From UBA2030 sp049969475 (GTDB lineage Bacteria > Bacteroidota > Bacteroidia > Bacteroidales > TTA-H9), in NCBI GenBank assembly GCA_049969475.1, contig JBMFOU010000015.1:10453-74452 (forward strand): a DNA stretch of 64,000 nt, in the 5' to 3' direction. A program made the translations under genes and the position numbers. Below are positions 1 to 9,228 of this stretch, piece by piece; positions within the stretch are counted from its first letter, which is position 1, and the number at the start of each line of letters is the position of its first letter. The notes beneath the pieces are model-generated. The model was given only the letters and a program-made list of their open reading frames with translations. It ran no database searches and had not been told where the DNA came from.

Positions 1-432
1 CCTGGGAGCCTTAAAGAAATCGGCCAAGGCCGTATAAGCCCCCGGACCATAAAAATCATCGGCATTGATTACAGCAAAAGGTTCTTTAATCTTATCTTTT
101 GCCATCAAAACAGCATGGCCCGTACCCCAGGGTTTCATACGCCCTTCAGGTACCGTGAAACCTTCGGGCAGGTTATCAAGTTCCTGAAAGACGTAATCCA
201 TCTCTATCTTTCCTTTGAATCGGCCTTCAAAAAATTGAAGAAACTCTTTTTCAATCTGTTTGCGAATAATGAATACCACTTTACCAAATCCGGCTCTCCA
301 GGCATCGTACACCGAAAAGTCGATAATGGTTTCACCGTGAGGGCCAACTGGATCAAGCTGCTTGAGCCCCCCGTAACGGCTGCCTATGCCTGCAGCAAGC
401 ACTAATAATGTGGGTTTTGCATTCTGATTCAT
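1..432 (-). CDS. sugar nucleotidyltransferase, partial (C-terminus outside window)
   Basis: The first 144 codons of a protein starting MNQNAKPTLLVLAAGIGSRYGG; the rest lies beyond the window edge. The glycine-rich G-I-G-S-R-Y-G-G-L-K-Q motif near residue 15 is the NTP-binding signature of sugar-1-phosphate nucleotidyltransferases (Rossmann-like GT-A fold). The later N-A-D-D-F-Y-G segment near residue 130 fits the metal-binding aspartates of the family. The gene starts 33 bases after the MFS permease on the same strand, so it is probably the next gene of the galactoside operon. That context suggests activation of a sugar phosphate to an NDP-sugar, but the exact sugar and nucleotide cannot be read from the sequence. 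The family call is secure, the substrate is not. Confidence 0.82.
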   Translation of the reverse strand, partial: MNQNAKPTLLVLAAGIGSRYGGLKQLDPVGPHGETIIDFSVYDAWRAGFGKVVFIIRKQIEKEFLQFFEGRFKGKIEMDYVFQELDNLPEGFTVPEGRMKPWGTGHAVLMAKDKIKEPFAVINADDFYGPGAYTALADFFKAPR

Positions 433-465
433 AATATGCAGATTTTATTCAAAATGAGCGGATAT

Positions 466-1737
466 TTACCAGTTTTTAATTTTATGCCACTTTACGGCAT
501 ACATAAAAATAACAAGATAGCAGGGCAATAAGATTATATAAGCCAGGGTAGAATAGTAAAGGTCTGAGATTTTACCCCAGGCCAGGGGCAAGAGGGCTCC
601 CCCCGCAATGGCCATGATAAGAAGGGCCGAACCGGTTTTTACAAACCGTCCCAGTCCATGGATAGCCAGGGGCCAAACAGCTGGCCAAACCAATGCATTG
701 GCCAGTCCCAACAAGGCGACAAATGCCACGGAAACGTAGCCTGTAGTGGTCACGATACCCAGGGTAAACAGCATGCCCAGCACAGCCGAAACTGCGAGTG
801 CCTTATCCTGCGATATATATTTTGGGATCAGCACAATACCCAACAAATAGCCGACTATCATGGCACCCAGCGTAAAAGAAGTAAACATTTTAGCCGTTTC
901 CAATGGAATATGTAGCGATTGTCCGTAGCGAATGATGGTATCACCAGCGATTACCTCCGCACCCACATAGAGAAATAATGTCAGCACACCGAGCATGAGG
1001 TGAGGAAACTGGAAAATGCTGGTTTTGCCTTCGTTAAGCATCTGAGTTTCTTCGTCTTCCTCTTCGGCATCAATCTCAGGCAGGGGTGAAAAACGGATCA
1101 TAAGTCCTAGCAGGAAAAGTACTGCAGTCATCACCAGATACGGATTAATGACGCGACGGGCCAGGGCATCGAGCGCAGCCGTACGTTCAGCTCCGCTGAG
1201 GGTTTCAAGGCTTTTAGCCAGGGTATCTCCGTCGCTTAGGATAAAGTAGGCCAATACCAGCGGAGCTATAGCACCGGCAGCCTTGTTAGCAACTCCCATG
1301 ATACTGATACGGGCAGCTGCACTCTCTCGTGGGCCTAGTATGGTAATATAGGGGTTGGATGCAGTTTGCAAAATAGCCAGTCCTGTACCCATTACAAAAA
1401 GGCCGGTGAGAAAAACTCCATAGGTGCGCGTGAGGGCTGCAGGAATAAAAACCAGGGTTCCCAATGCCATCACCCACAATCCCACCATCATACCCCTGCG
1501 AAAACCCGTTTTCTTTAAAATCCATGACGAGGGAAGGGCCATGATGGTGTAGGAAATGTAAAATGCAAAGGCTACAAACATGGCTTCGAAGTTGGTAAGT
1601 TCGCAAGCCATGCGGAGATAGGGAATTAAAATCCCGTTAAGCCAGGTAACAAACCCAAAAATGAAAAAGAGTACACCAATGATGGTAATGCCCATTACCT
1701 GGTCGCGCGATAAAGTCGTATGAGAGTTTGAGGTCAT
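466..1737 (-). CDS. MFS sugar permease, FucP/glucose-galactose type
   Basis: About 423 residues with roughly 12 hydrophobic segments, beginning around residue 15 (GITIIGVLFFIFGFVTWLNG). This opening and the ILQTASNPYITILGP motif in TM4-5 are typical of the FucP/GluP family of proton-coupled fucose, glucose and galactose symporters in the inner membrane. I chose ATG at 1737 (MTSNSHTT); an upstream in-frame TTG at 1782 would overlap the end of the beta-galactosidase gene by 4 bases and adds 15 residues. A charged acidic insert (DAEEEDEE) lies in the central cytoplasmic loop. It follows the beta-galactosidase directly and probably imports the released galactose or another monosaccharide. Family call firm, substrate inferred. 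Confidence 0.88.
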   Translation of the reverse strand: MTSNSHTTLSRDQVMGITIIGVLFFIFGFVTWLNGILIPYLRMACELTNFEAMFVAFAFYISYTIMALPSSWILKKTGFRRGMMVGLWVMALGTLVFIPAALTRTYGVFLTGLFVMGTGLAILQTASNPYITILGPRESAAARISIMGVANKAAGAIAPLVLAYFILSDGDTLAKSLETLSGAERTAALDALARRVINPYLVMTAVLFLLGLMIRFSPLPEIDAEEEDEETQMLNEGKTSIFQFPHLMLGVLTLFLYVGAEVIAGDTIIRYGQSLHIPLETAKMFTSFTLGAMIVGYLLGIVLIPKYISQDKALAVSAVLGMLFTLGIVTTTGYVSVAFVALLGLANALVWPAVWPLAIHGLGRFVKTGSALLIMAIAGGALLPLAWGKISDLYYSTLAYIILLPCYLVIFMYAVKWHKIKNW

Positions 1738-1778
1738 AGGTTTGTAATTGTTTTTGGATGTTATCAATGAATGGTTAA

Positions 1779-4700
1779 TCAAAATTTTATCTCTTTAATC
1801 TGAGTAAAAGGCTTGATGCTGAATGAATAGCTATACTCACCAGGCATGAGAGTATATTGAGGATAAGGCCTGGCCCCCCAGCTATCGTCGCCTCCTACCC
1901 CCGTCTGACCGTAATCGAGGAACAGCTCGGCGAATCCGGAAGGCCGCAGATCGACTGTATGACGAGCGGCAGAGGAGGTATAATCGAGTGAAGCAAGCGA
2001 ATAAGGCAAGGCTGAGAAGCTGAAGTAAGGTTTTCCCATAATCAACAAACCAGATCCATCGGCAGATTGAAGGATGAGCTTTCGCACTTCGGTTCTGTAT
2101 CCATTTTCCTGAGGCCGGATGTAGGGTACATATAAGTCGTTCAGGGTAGATTCATACATGCCCACGAAGGCAGAGGTTTTGCGGTCTATGTAGTTTTCGT
2201 GGGGGCCCCGGCCGTACCACTTTACCCGATCGAACTGCGCCGGTAACCTGAAAAAAGTGCCCACCCTGGGTAGCTCGGGAACCTTCGCAAGATCGGTTTG
2301 GGGCAGAGGCCTCAAGTGATAATCTACCTGGAGTTCTCCGTCAGCCCTAACCGTATAGGTATATGCCAATTCAAAACCTGTTTCTTCCAGGTCGTAAACA
2401 GATTGTATAACTACGCGGCCAGATTCTTCCTGTATGGCCCTGAACTCTCTCACCGTGAGGTCTTTACTCAGCTCTTTCCATACCTTGCATCGCTGGGGCA
2501 TGCCATTCCCGAAATCATTGTCGGTAGGAGCCCGCCAAAAAGCCGGCTGGGGAGCCTGGGCAAGAAACTGCTTCTTCTTGAAAATGATCTGGATGGGCTG
2601 ACCGCTATGCTTATCAAATACATATTCAAAATCTTTTCCCTGAATGGTGAGTAAATCTTTCACATCCAGCATTTTAATTGTTCCGAAGGACAGGGTTTCG
2701 CCTTTAGGTGAAGGCTCTTGCAGCAACAATTGCTCGGTGGCCAGGATATGGCCTTCGGGAAGCAAACCCCAGGGCTGAGACAGAGCCAGGGAAACATTCA
2801 AGAAAACCTCATCCTCCGTAGTGTAAGGTATGTTAAGCGAAGCCGGCAGGGGAATATGTATTGCGGTACCGGGAGGCACTGAAAGCACTGGAATGCTTGC
2901 CTTAGCCCTTGATACGCCGTTGATGAGTAATTCAAGGTTTAGCACGGTATTTTTCAGGTCGTAAAAGGCATATTGATTGCTGACCCTGATTTCGTTTTTC
3001 CCGGAGGGAGCCCAGCTCAGGTCGATGTATTGATAGACCTTTTTTACTTCCTGAAGGGCAGGATGTGGGGTGCGGTCGGGGAAGACCAGGCCGTTGATGA
3101 GGAAATTGCTGTCGGAGGGCAGGGTAGCCGGGCCGTAATCGCCTCCATAAACAAAGTATCTTCTCCCTTGGCTGTCGATACGCAGAAATCCCTGGTCAAC
3201 CCAGTCCCAGATGAAACCTCCCTGTAATTGAGGATGGGACTTGATGGTGTTCCAATAATCGACCAGATTGCCGGTACTATTGCCCATAGAGTGAGCGTAT
3301 TCGCACATTATTAGTGGCTTGGGCTGAGGCTTGGAAGCCCATTTTTCAAGGTATGGTACCGAAGGATACATGGGGCAATAGACGTCGGTATTGCGTCCGC
3401 CTTCGGCTCTTTCGTAATGCACGGGCCGCAATGGGTCGCGTTGTTTGACGGCATCGTAGCAGGCATCGAAATTAACTCCATCGCCGGCCTCATTGCCCAA
3501 CGACCAGAAAATAACGCAGGCATGATTTTTATCGCGCTCCACCATGCGTAGTACCCTGTTTAGATGAGCCGTTTTCCAAATGGTATCTTTGGCCAGACTG
3601 CGCTCCCCATAACCCATTCCATGCGATTCGAGGTTGGCCTCGTCGATTACGTAAAGTCCATATTCATCGCAAAGCTGGTACCAATAAGGGTCGTTGGGGT
3701 AATGGCAGGTTCTTACCGCATTGATGTTGTGCTGCTTCATCAATTCGATATCTTTACGCATCGAGGCCCGGCTTACCACATGTCCGCTCACAGGGTCATG
3801 CTCGTGGCGGTTAACTCCTTTGAGCAGAATAGGTTTTCCATTGAATACAAATTGACCCTTTTTTATTTCAGAGGTTCTAAATCCAATGGATTGTGCTACC
3901 GACTCAAGCGTAGCCCCACCTTTCCCTGTAAGAGTCATAGTCAAACGATAAAGATGGGGGGTCTCGGCCGACCAGGCCTTGATATCAGGAAAAATCTGGC
4001 GGAAATGCAAAACTTCATTGCTCCGGTTTCTTGCCAGCGGCCTGATATCATTGTAAATCAGCTTATTATCTTCATCGTAGAGTTTGATGGTGAGGCGAGT
4101 GTCGCGGCACAGGGCGGTATCATAGGATTTTATATTCACATCCAGGTCGAGCAACCCATCGCGATATTCATGGGTAAGTGTGGTACGGGCGAAGAAATCG
4201 CGGATGCGTACCCTGGGGGTGGAATACAGAAACACATCGCGTTCTATACCGCTAATGCGCCAGAAGTCCTGGCATTCGAGCCACGAACCTGTACTCCAGC
4301 GATATACCTCGAGGGTTAGATAATTCTCCCGGGTTTTATTTAAGAAAGGGGTAATATCGAATTCGGCAGGCAACTTGGAATCTTCACTGTAACCCACTTT
4401 CTGGCCATTCACATACACATAGACGGCAGATTTGACAGCGCCCAACACTAAAAAAACCTGCCTTTCTTCCCACTGTGAGGGAATGCGGAAGGTACGCTTA
4501 TAGAGTCCCACGGGATGGTAATCGGTGGGCAACTGGGGTGGTTGAGGATGGCTGGTAAACTCGTAGGCGATGTTCACGTAAATAGGCCATCCATATCCCT
4601 GCAACTCCCAGTTGGAGGGTACCTGCATATCCTTCCATCGGGTGATATCAAAATCGTTTTGCTGAAAACCCTGAGGAATGTCGGCAGATTTTTCAAGAAA

Positions 4701-4913
4701 CAGGAATTTCCAGGTTCCATTGAGCGACAGGTAGTTGGGATTGTCGCGCAGTTCCCCGGCCAGAGCGAGATTTTCGGAAGGAGCCGGAATGAACCATGCC
4801 CGGGCTGGTTCACGGTTTGCCGCCACGGTTTGAGGGTCCTGCCACTCGGGCAACTGGGCCTGTATACCAGAAACCACCATTAACAAAACAAGCGATACAA
4901 GAATTTTTTTCAT
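1779..4913 (-). CDS. secreted GH2 beta-galactosidase, LacZ type
   Basis: A 1044-residue glycoside hydrolase family 2 enzyme with an N-terminal signal peptide (MKKILVSLVLLMVVSGIQAQ), so it acts in the periplasm or at the surface. The order is signal, jelly-roll sugar-binding domain (about 50-225), immunoglobulin-like domain, TIM barrel (about 350-640), a further beta domain and the C-terminal Bgal small chain with the KWYGRGPHENY motif. Catalytic residues are visible: acid/base Glu475 in SLGNEAGDG and nucleophile Glu538 in MCEYAHSMGN. The length is the usual one for five-domain LacZ proteins. Its start overlaps the cutC stop by 4 bases (ATGA), showing translational coupling. It should hydrolyse terminal beta-galactosides (or related glycosides) and feed the following permease. 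Confidence 0.93.
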   Translation of the reverse strand: MKKILVSLVLLMVVSGIQAQLPEWQDPQTVAANREPARAWFIPAPSENLALAGELRDNPNYLSLNGTWKFLFLEKSADIPQGFQQNDFDITRWKDMQVPSNWELQGYGWPIYVNIAYEFTSHPQPPQLPTDYHPVGLYKRTFRIPSQWEERQVFLVLGAVKSAVYVYVNGQKVGYSEDSKLPAEFDITPFLNKTRENYLTLEVYRWSTGSWLECQDFWRISGIERDVFLYSTPRVRIRDFFARTTLTHEYRDGLLDLDVNIKSYDTALCRDTRLTIKLYDEDNKLIYNDIRPLARNRSNEVLHFRQIFPDIKAWSAETPHLYRLTMTLTGKGGATLESVAQSIGFRTSEIKKGQFVFNGKPILLKGVNRHEHDPVSGHVVSRASMRKDIELMKQHNINAVRTCHYPNDPYWYQLCDEYGLYVIDEANLESHGMGYGERSLAKDTIWKTAHLNRVLRMVERDKNHACVIFWSLGNEAGDGVNFDACYDAVKQRDPLRPVHYERAEGGRNTDVYCPMYPSVPYLEKWASKPQPKPLIMCEYAHSMGNSTGNLVDYWNTIKSHPQLQGGFIWDWVDQGFLRIDSQGRRYFVYGGDYGPATLPSDSNFLINGLVFPDRTPHPALQEVKKVYQYIDLSWAPSGKNEIRVSNQYAFYDLKNTVLNLELLINGVSRAKASIPVLSVPPGTAIHIPLPASLNIPYTTEDEVFLNVSLALSQPWGLLPEGHILATEQLLLQEPSPKGETLSFGTIKMLDVKDLLTIQGKDFEYVFDKHSGQPIQIIFKKKQFLAQAPQPAFWRAPTDNDFGNGMPQRCKVWKELSKDLTVREFRAIQEESGRVVIQSVYDLEETGFELAYTYTVRADGELQVDYHLRPLPQTDLAKVPELPRVGTFFRLPAQFDRVKWYGRGPHENYIDRKTSAFVGMYESTLNDLYVPYIRPQENGYRTEVRKLILQSADGSGLLIMGKPYFSFSALPYSLASLDYTSSAARHTVDLRPSGFAELFLDYGQTGVGGDDSWGARPYPQYTLMPGEYSYSFSIKPFTQIKEIKF

Positions 4914-5641
4914 AGCGATTTTAGAATTCGTGCAGCGTGTGCTATTTCTTCTTCATCAATTATCGTTGTGATATAAAAGGCGTTGGGGTGAACTTCTCCG
5001 GCGGGTTTTGTTCCACGTTGTATCACCGGTGCCATGTGAAATTCCTTACATCCGGTTGCCTGGGCCAGGGCTTTGAGATGGGAAGCCCTTACACCACCTC
5101 CGGGCATTATGATGATATTGTCGCCAGCCTGCCGGCAAAGGGCTTGAAGCATCTCCCTTCCCTCCCAGGCTGTAGAACTGCCCCCTGAAGTAAGCACCCG
5201 ATGAAAACCCAGTTCTATGAGTACATCCAGGGAAGCTCTAAGATTGCGGGAAAGGTCGAAGGCGCGGTGAAAGGTTAACTCCATAGAGCCCGCCAGGCGC
5301 TTTAGCTCCCGACACTTTTCCATATCAATGGATAGGTCGGGTGCGAGGCATCCTACGACGATACCCCCGACTCCCAGTTGGCGGGCCAGCTCCACATCGT
5401 AACACATGGCCCGGAACTCATCTTCCGAATATACAAAATCACCTCCCCGGGGCCTTATCATCACCCTGAAGGGAATTTCAACAGTTTGAAGCAAAGAGCG
5501 GATAACTCCTGCCGAAGGGGTAATTCCTCCCTGGGCCATACTGGCAAAAAGCTCAATACGATGGGCTCCTGCCCGGGCCGCCCTCACGGCCGACTCCAGG
5601 TCTGCACATCCTGCCTCAAGGATAAATCTTCCCTCTTCCAT
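4910..5641 (-). CDS. cutC: CutC family protein
   Basis: A 243-residue single-domain TIM barrel with the standard CutC opening (LEAGCADLESAVRAARAGAHRIEL) and the conserved PSAGVI, VMIRPRGGDF, FHRAFD and VLTSGG segments. The family is named for a copper-homeostasis phenotype in E. coli, but its biochemical role is unsettled. Here it sits in a sugar operon, 21 bases after the ROK regulator and overlapping the beta-galactosidase start by 4 bases, with no copper gene nearby. The context suggests a role linked to glycoside metabolism, but that is inference. No signal peptide, so cytoplasmic. Full length, no oddities. Confidence 0.9.
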   Translation of the reverse strand: MEEGRFILEAGCADLESAVRAARAGAHRIELFASMAQGGITPSAGVIRSLLQTVEIPFRVMIRPRGGDFVYSEDEFRAMCYDVELARQLGVGGIVVGCLAPDLSIDMEKCRELKRLAGSMELTFHRAFDLSRNLRASLDVLIELGFHRVLTSGGSSTAWEGREMLQALCRQAGDNIIIMPGGGVRASHLKALAQATGCKEFHMAPVIQRGTKPAGEVHPNAFYITTIIDEEEIAHAARILKSL

Positions 5642-5662
5642 ATCTTCCGGCCCCTCAAAGAT

Positions 5663-6850
5663 TCAGATATTGGCAAAAAAGTTTTTCATCACCATGGCGT
5701 GACAGCCGGCCAGACAGGCATCCTGCCCCATGGATGATATTTCCAATCTCAAATCGTCGCGGAAAGCTTCCATGCTGTGGTTGCGCAGGGTTTTAAAAAT
5801 GGCCTCGGTAAGCGTTTGCCCGGCCATAGCCAGGCTTCCACCCAAAATAATAACTTCAGGATCAAACAAGTGCACCAGGTTAACGAGCGCCAGGCCCAGG
5901 CGGTTTCCTATTTCAGTAACAGCCTTCATGGCCACCATGTCGCCCCTCCACGAGGCCTCAATAATATTTACCCAGGCATCTTCTTCCTGCGGTCCTACAA
6001 AACCCTTCTGCTGAGCCACTCTTTCGAGCGCACTGAGGTTGGTATAAGTTTCCAGGCAATCAATCTGGCCACAATAGCACTGATTATGTTCGCCGCCCAC
6101 AAAGCGGGTATGACCAAACTCACCGGCAAATCCATGCGTTCCTTTATAAATTTCTCCATTGACTACCAGGCCTGCTCCTACGCCCCGGTCTACAAAAAGG
6201 AAAATAGCATTACGAATATTTCTGGCCTTGCCAAATGAAGCTTCCCCCTTGGCCATCAGGCGCGCATCGTTGTCCATTACCACGGGTATGCCCGTCATTT
6301 GGGCTAATAGATCGTTCACGGGAAGGGCCAGGCCTGTAAAATGTACCAACGAACGGCCGGTCTTGGTATTGATGAGACCCGGTACCGCAAACCCCATCCC
6401 CAGGATTTGACCAGATTTGAGATGATGCCGGCTCAAAAACCTTTTGATGTACTCCACAGTGGTTTCCAGATACTGCTGAGAACTCTCCAGCGGAAGTGTG
6501 GCAATAGATTCTGCCTTTTTCTGGTCTTTGAGATTGAAAAGGGCTATACGCAATTGATCGCGGCCGGCGTCGAGAGCCAGGGTAAACCAGTTATGGTCGT
6601 CGATTTGATAAATGCGGGGTTTGCGACCTCCTCCTGAAGGACCTTCCCCTATTAAATGAACGAAATGACTGGCCGTGAGTAAACCTGCCAACCGGCTTGC
6701 TGTGGGTATGCTCACCCCCAGTTCCTGCGCCAGTGCCGGAATGCTTATCGCCTTACGCTGATAAAATACGGCCAGGGCCCGCTTCAACAATACGGAACTT
6801 CTTGCCTGAAAATCAGCAGTGTTGATAATCTTTTCGAAGGTATCGATCAA
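5663..6850 (-). CDS. ROK family transcriptional regulator (NagC/XylR type)
   Basis: A 395-residue ROK protein with an N-terminal winged helix-turn-helix (about residues 20-75, ISIPALAQELGVSIPTASRLAGLL) and a sugar-kinase-like domain. The ROK zinc site is present at Cys258, Cys260 and Cys265 (CYCGQIDC), preceded by the GEFGH motif. The second half contains the ATP-site-like stretch DRGVGAGLVVNG. The wHTH marks it as a repressor rather than a glucokinase. It is the first gene of the operon leading to cutC, GH2, permease and nucleotidyltransferase, so it probably controls that operon in response to a sugar or sugar phosphate. The intergenic stretch upstream (6851-7050) should hold its promoter and operator; I saw no confident box. 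Confidence 0.9.
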   Translation of the reverse strand: MIDTFEKIINTADFQARSSVLLKRALAVFYQRKAISIPALAQELGVSIPTASRLAGLLTASHFVHLIGEGPSGGGRKPRIYQIDDHNWFTLALDAGRDQLRIALFNLKDQKKAESIATLPLESSQQYLETTVEYIKRFLSRHHLKSGQILGMGFAVPGLINTKTGRSLVHFTGLALPVNDLLAQMTGIPVVMDNDARLMAKGEASFGKARNIRNAIFLFVDRGVGAGLVVNGEIYKGTHGFAGEFGHTRFVGGEHNQCYCGQIDCLETYTNLSALERVAQQKGFVGPQEEDAWVNIIEASWRGDMVAMKAVTEIGNRLGLALVNLVHLFDPEVIILGGSLAMAGQTLTEAIFKTLRNHSMEAFRDDLRLEISSMGQDACLAGCHAMVMKNFFANI

Positions 6851-6992
6851 TTTTGTGCGGCATTTGGTTTTTCGCTTGCAAGTTAAGACGTTTTTACGAA
6901 AAAAAGCCAGTCTTTTTAAAAAAATTTAAGAAGCCTTGCCCGGCATTGTTTTTGGGCCTAATTAATGATCTTTAAAAAACCTTTAAAAGCCA

Positions 6993-7026
6993 GAAAGCGG
7001 GCGCCGTAATCGCAACACCCGCTTTC
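6993..7026 (-). terminator. hairpin downstream of the broken secreted-protein gene
   Basis: A perfect 9-bp inverted repeat, GAAAGCGGG (6993-7001) and CCCGCTTTC (7018-7026), begins 25 bases past the original stop of the pseudogene at 7051. The downstream tract on the minus strand is only weakly T-rich, so this is a probable rather than certain intrinsic terminator. It also insulates the ROK operon. Confidence 0.6.
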
Positions 7027-7050
7027 CGCTTTCATTGAAAAATTAAACTT

Positions 7051-9217
7051 TTAAGGAATAATAAACTTGACTCTGGTAATCTGCTTACCCGAAAGCTCCA
7101 GCACCTAAAGCCCCGGTGCCAGTCCTTTAAGATTCAAGCGAACCGTATTTTCCTTTTTCAGGGTTTGGGTAAGAAGGTTTCGCCCGCTCATATCGTAAAT
7201 CCTTGCCTCACGATAGACGGATGCATCGGGTAAGAAGATTCTCAACCCATGGTTCTCCACAATGGCTGAGACAGCCGAACCTGGTTTATCATGAATAGGC
7301 TCGCCCAAAGGATAGTCCATAGCCAGCGACATCAGGCGACCAAAATCTCCAACGGCTACTCCGTTCATCCCATGAAACGCCGCCAATCTTTTCAGGTTCC
7401 AGAAAGGACCATAAGATAACCAGGTATTTCCGCCATCCTGGGTAGAAAAAATCGTAGTTATGGGAGGCCCAATGGGATTATGGGCAGGTGCACACAGAAT
7501 GTAGCCCTGCTGCCCTGTGCTGAAGGCTATATCGTAAACCCTGTAAGTGGTATCATTGAAAATTTCGAACACCTGGCCGGTGGACCACTGAAGATGATAA
7601 ACTACCGATGCCGACCCACCGAGGACAAAGCCTTCATATTCATTTACCATCCTGAGCATCTTCAACATGGTAGTGGGAAAAAACCTTCGTCTGCCAGGTA
7701 AGGCCTCCGCCAGCACTCATACTCACAGCCCCCTGTCCATTTTGGTCGCCAAATGCATACACCGTATTTTCATTCAGGAAATAAAACCCCAGCGGATTAA
7801 TACCCACTGGATAATTTACCGCTGTAAAAGTACTTCCATAGTCAACGGAGCGATAGAGGGTGGTAGAATTGTAGAGCTAAGCGACTCCCCCGGGAAACAA
7901 TTTCAACCCCTCAATTTGCCCCAGGGAATGGGGAAGAAGCGTCCAGTGAAAGCCTCCGTCGGTGGTGCGATAGAGTTCGGAGTTTCCGCAGCCTGAAGCA
8001 AACTAACCGGTGTATTCATTGCAAAATGAAAGGTCAAGGGGGGCATCTGGTACCGAAAAAAGGCTGTCCCAGCTTTGCCCCCCGTTTTCGCTACGATAAA
8101 CAACAGTAGTGGAACCAAGTTCAGTATCCTTAAATCCCAGGGCAAAGCCCACCTGCCCGGCAAACTGAACAAAAGCCACATCGTAAACGAAGGTACCCGG
8201 CTGTAGAACCAGAAGATCACTGCCCGGCGATGCGCTGAACAACTGGTAAAATTCTTCATTTTCATAAGCCCAGGCCTGACCCGAAGGGGCCACATCGAAA
8301 GCCTGCACCGAGATTCCATCTTCGATTTTTTTCCACTGCCAGGTACGGCCAGTGTCGGGAGAAAAATATACATATACCGGGGGGTATAAGTCTAAGTCTC
8401 TGCCATAAAGCGTTACCTATGTGGGATTTTTCTTTATCTTGATACGCTCAGGCTCAGAACCTTCAGAAAGATAAGAAGAATTCCAGGTAACTCCCCCATC
8501 ATACGAAATGTTATAAAATAAAGGATCTCCCTTCTTCGACGAGTAGCCGGTAACCATGTAGCAACCGGGGGCCATTACGGCACATTGGCAACCCCCATCG
8601 AATAAAAAAGTATGATTGACTTTCTGAAGGGTTTTACCTCCATTCTGGGTAGTATAGAGCACCCCCAAGTCTGTAACGACCAAACCCTTCATCAGGGTTT
8701 CGAAGGAAATGTCGATGTAGATCGCTCGCATCCAGGGATAAGGCGACCAGGTGAGCGTGTCTATCACCCAGCTCTGGCCTGCATTGGCACTTTTGCCGAT
8801 TGCATAGCCCTTTTCAGCGTTAGGGCCAATAAAACGATACCAACTGCTGAGGCGCTACCAGTTGAATTTTCAAATAGTGCATGTCAGTAAGCTGTCCTCG
8901 TATACTCCAGGTATTGCCATAATCCTGAGAATACAGGAGATACGAATTGCAGGCCACCACCGCTTCACCAGATGGGCTAAAATCGATCATAAAGCAGTTT
9001 TCTGAGCCGGTATCCCATACCTTAACCCAGGCAGAGCCTCCATCGGTAGTTCGGTATATTCCATCGTAGCTGACCGTAGCCAGCCCTGTGTTGTCGTCCA
9101 AAAATGTAATGTCGGTAACCGGATTTCCCCAGGGATGAGGCATTATCCATTGCTGGGCCGACAACCTTACCATGCTCTAAAGCAGATAAGCTACTCCAAG
9201 AATTACTGTTTTTTCAT
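7051..9217 (-). pseudogene. broken secreted protein with YCF48/BNR-like repeats and T9SS sorting domain
   Basis: Read across three frames this is one gene of about 721 residues. It has a signal peptide (MKKTVILGVAYLL), repeated beta-propeller motifs (YRTTDGGSAW, YTTQNGGKT, YRSENGGQSW, YRTTDGGFHW, STQDGGNTW) of the YCF48/sortilin-like type, and a C-terminal type A T9SS signal (ARIYDMSGR ... LKGLAPGL ... VKFIIP) ending at a TAA at 7051-7053. Six in-frame TAG codons interrupt it at 7105-7107, 7877-7879, 8003-8005, 8417-8419, 8855-8857 and 9177-9179. Three single-base frameshifts fall in homopolymers: one base missing at T6 9209-9214, one extra near 8867-8870 and one extra near 7675-7680. With these corrected the length is exactly 722 codons including the stop. 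It would have been exported through the outer membrane by T9SS. Sequencing error could explain the frameshifts but hardly six stops. Confidence 0.85.
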
Positions 9218-9228
9218 GGCTTTCAAAG

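Noticed and set aside
3564..4319. 251-residue plus-strand frame
   Set aside because: Shadow antisense to the GH2 beta-galactosidase; no domain and the sense frame carries the catalytic motifs.
7105..9179. Amber (TAG) recoding as a sense codon
   Set aside because: TAG ends intact genes here (for example at 14214, 21388 and 60741), and the region also has frameshifts, so decay fits better.
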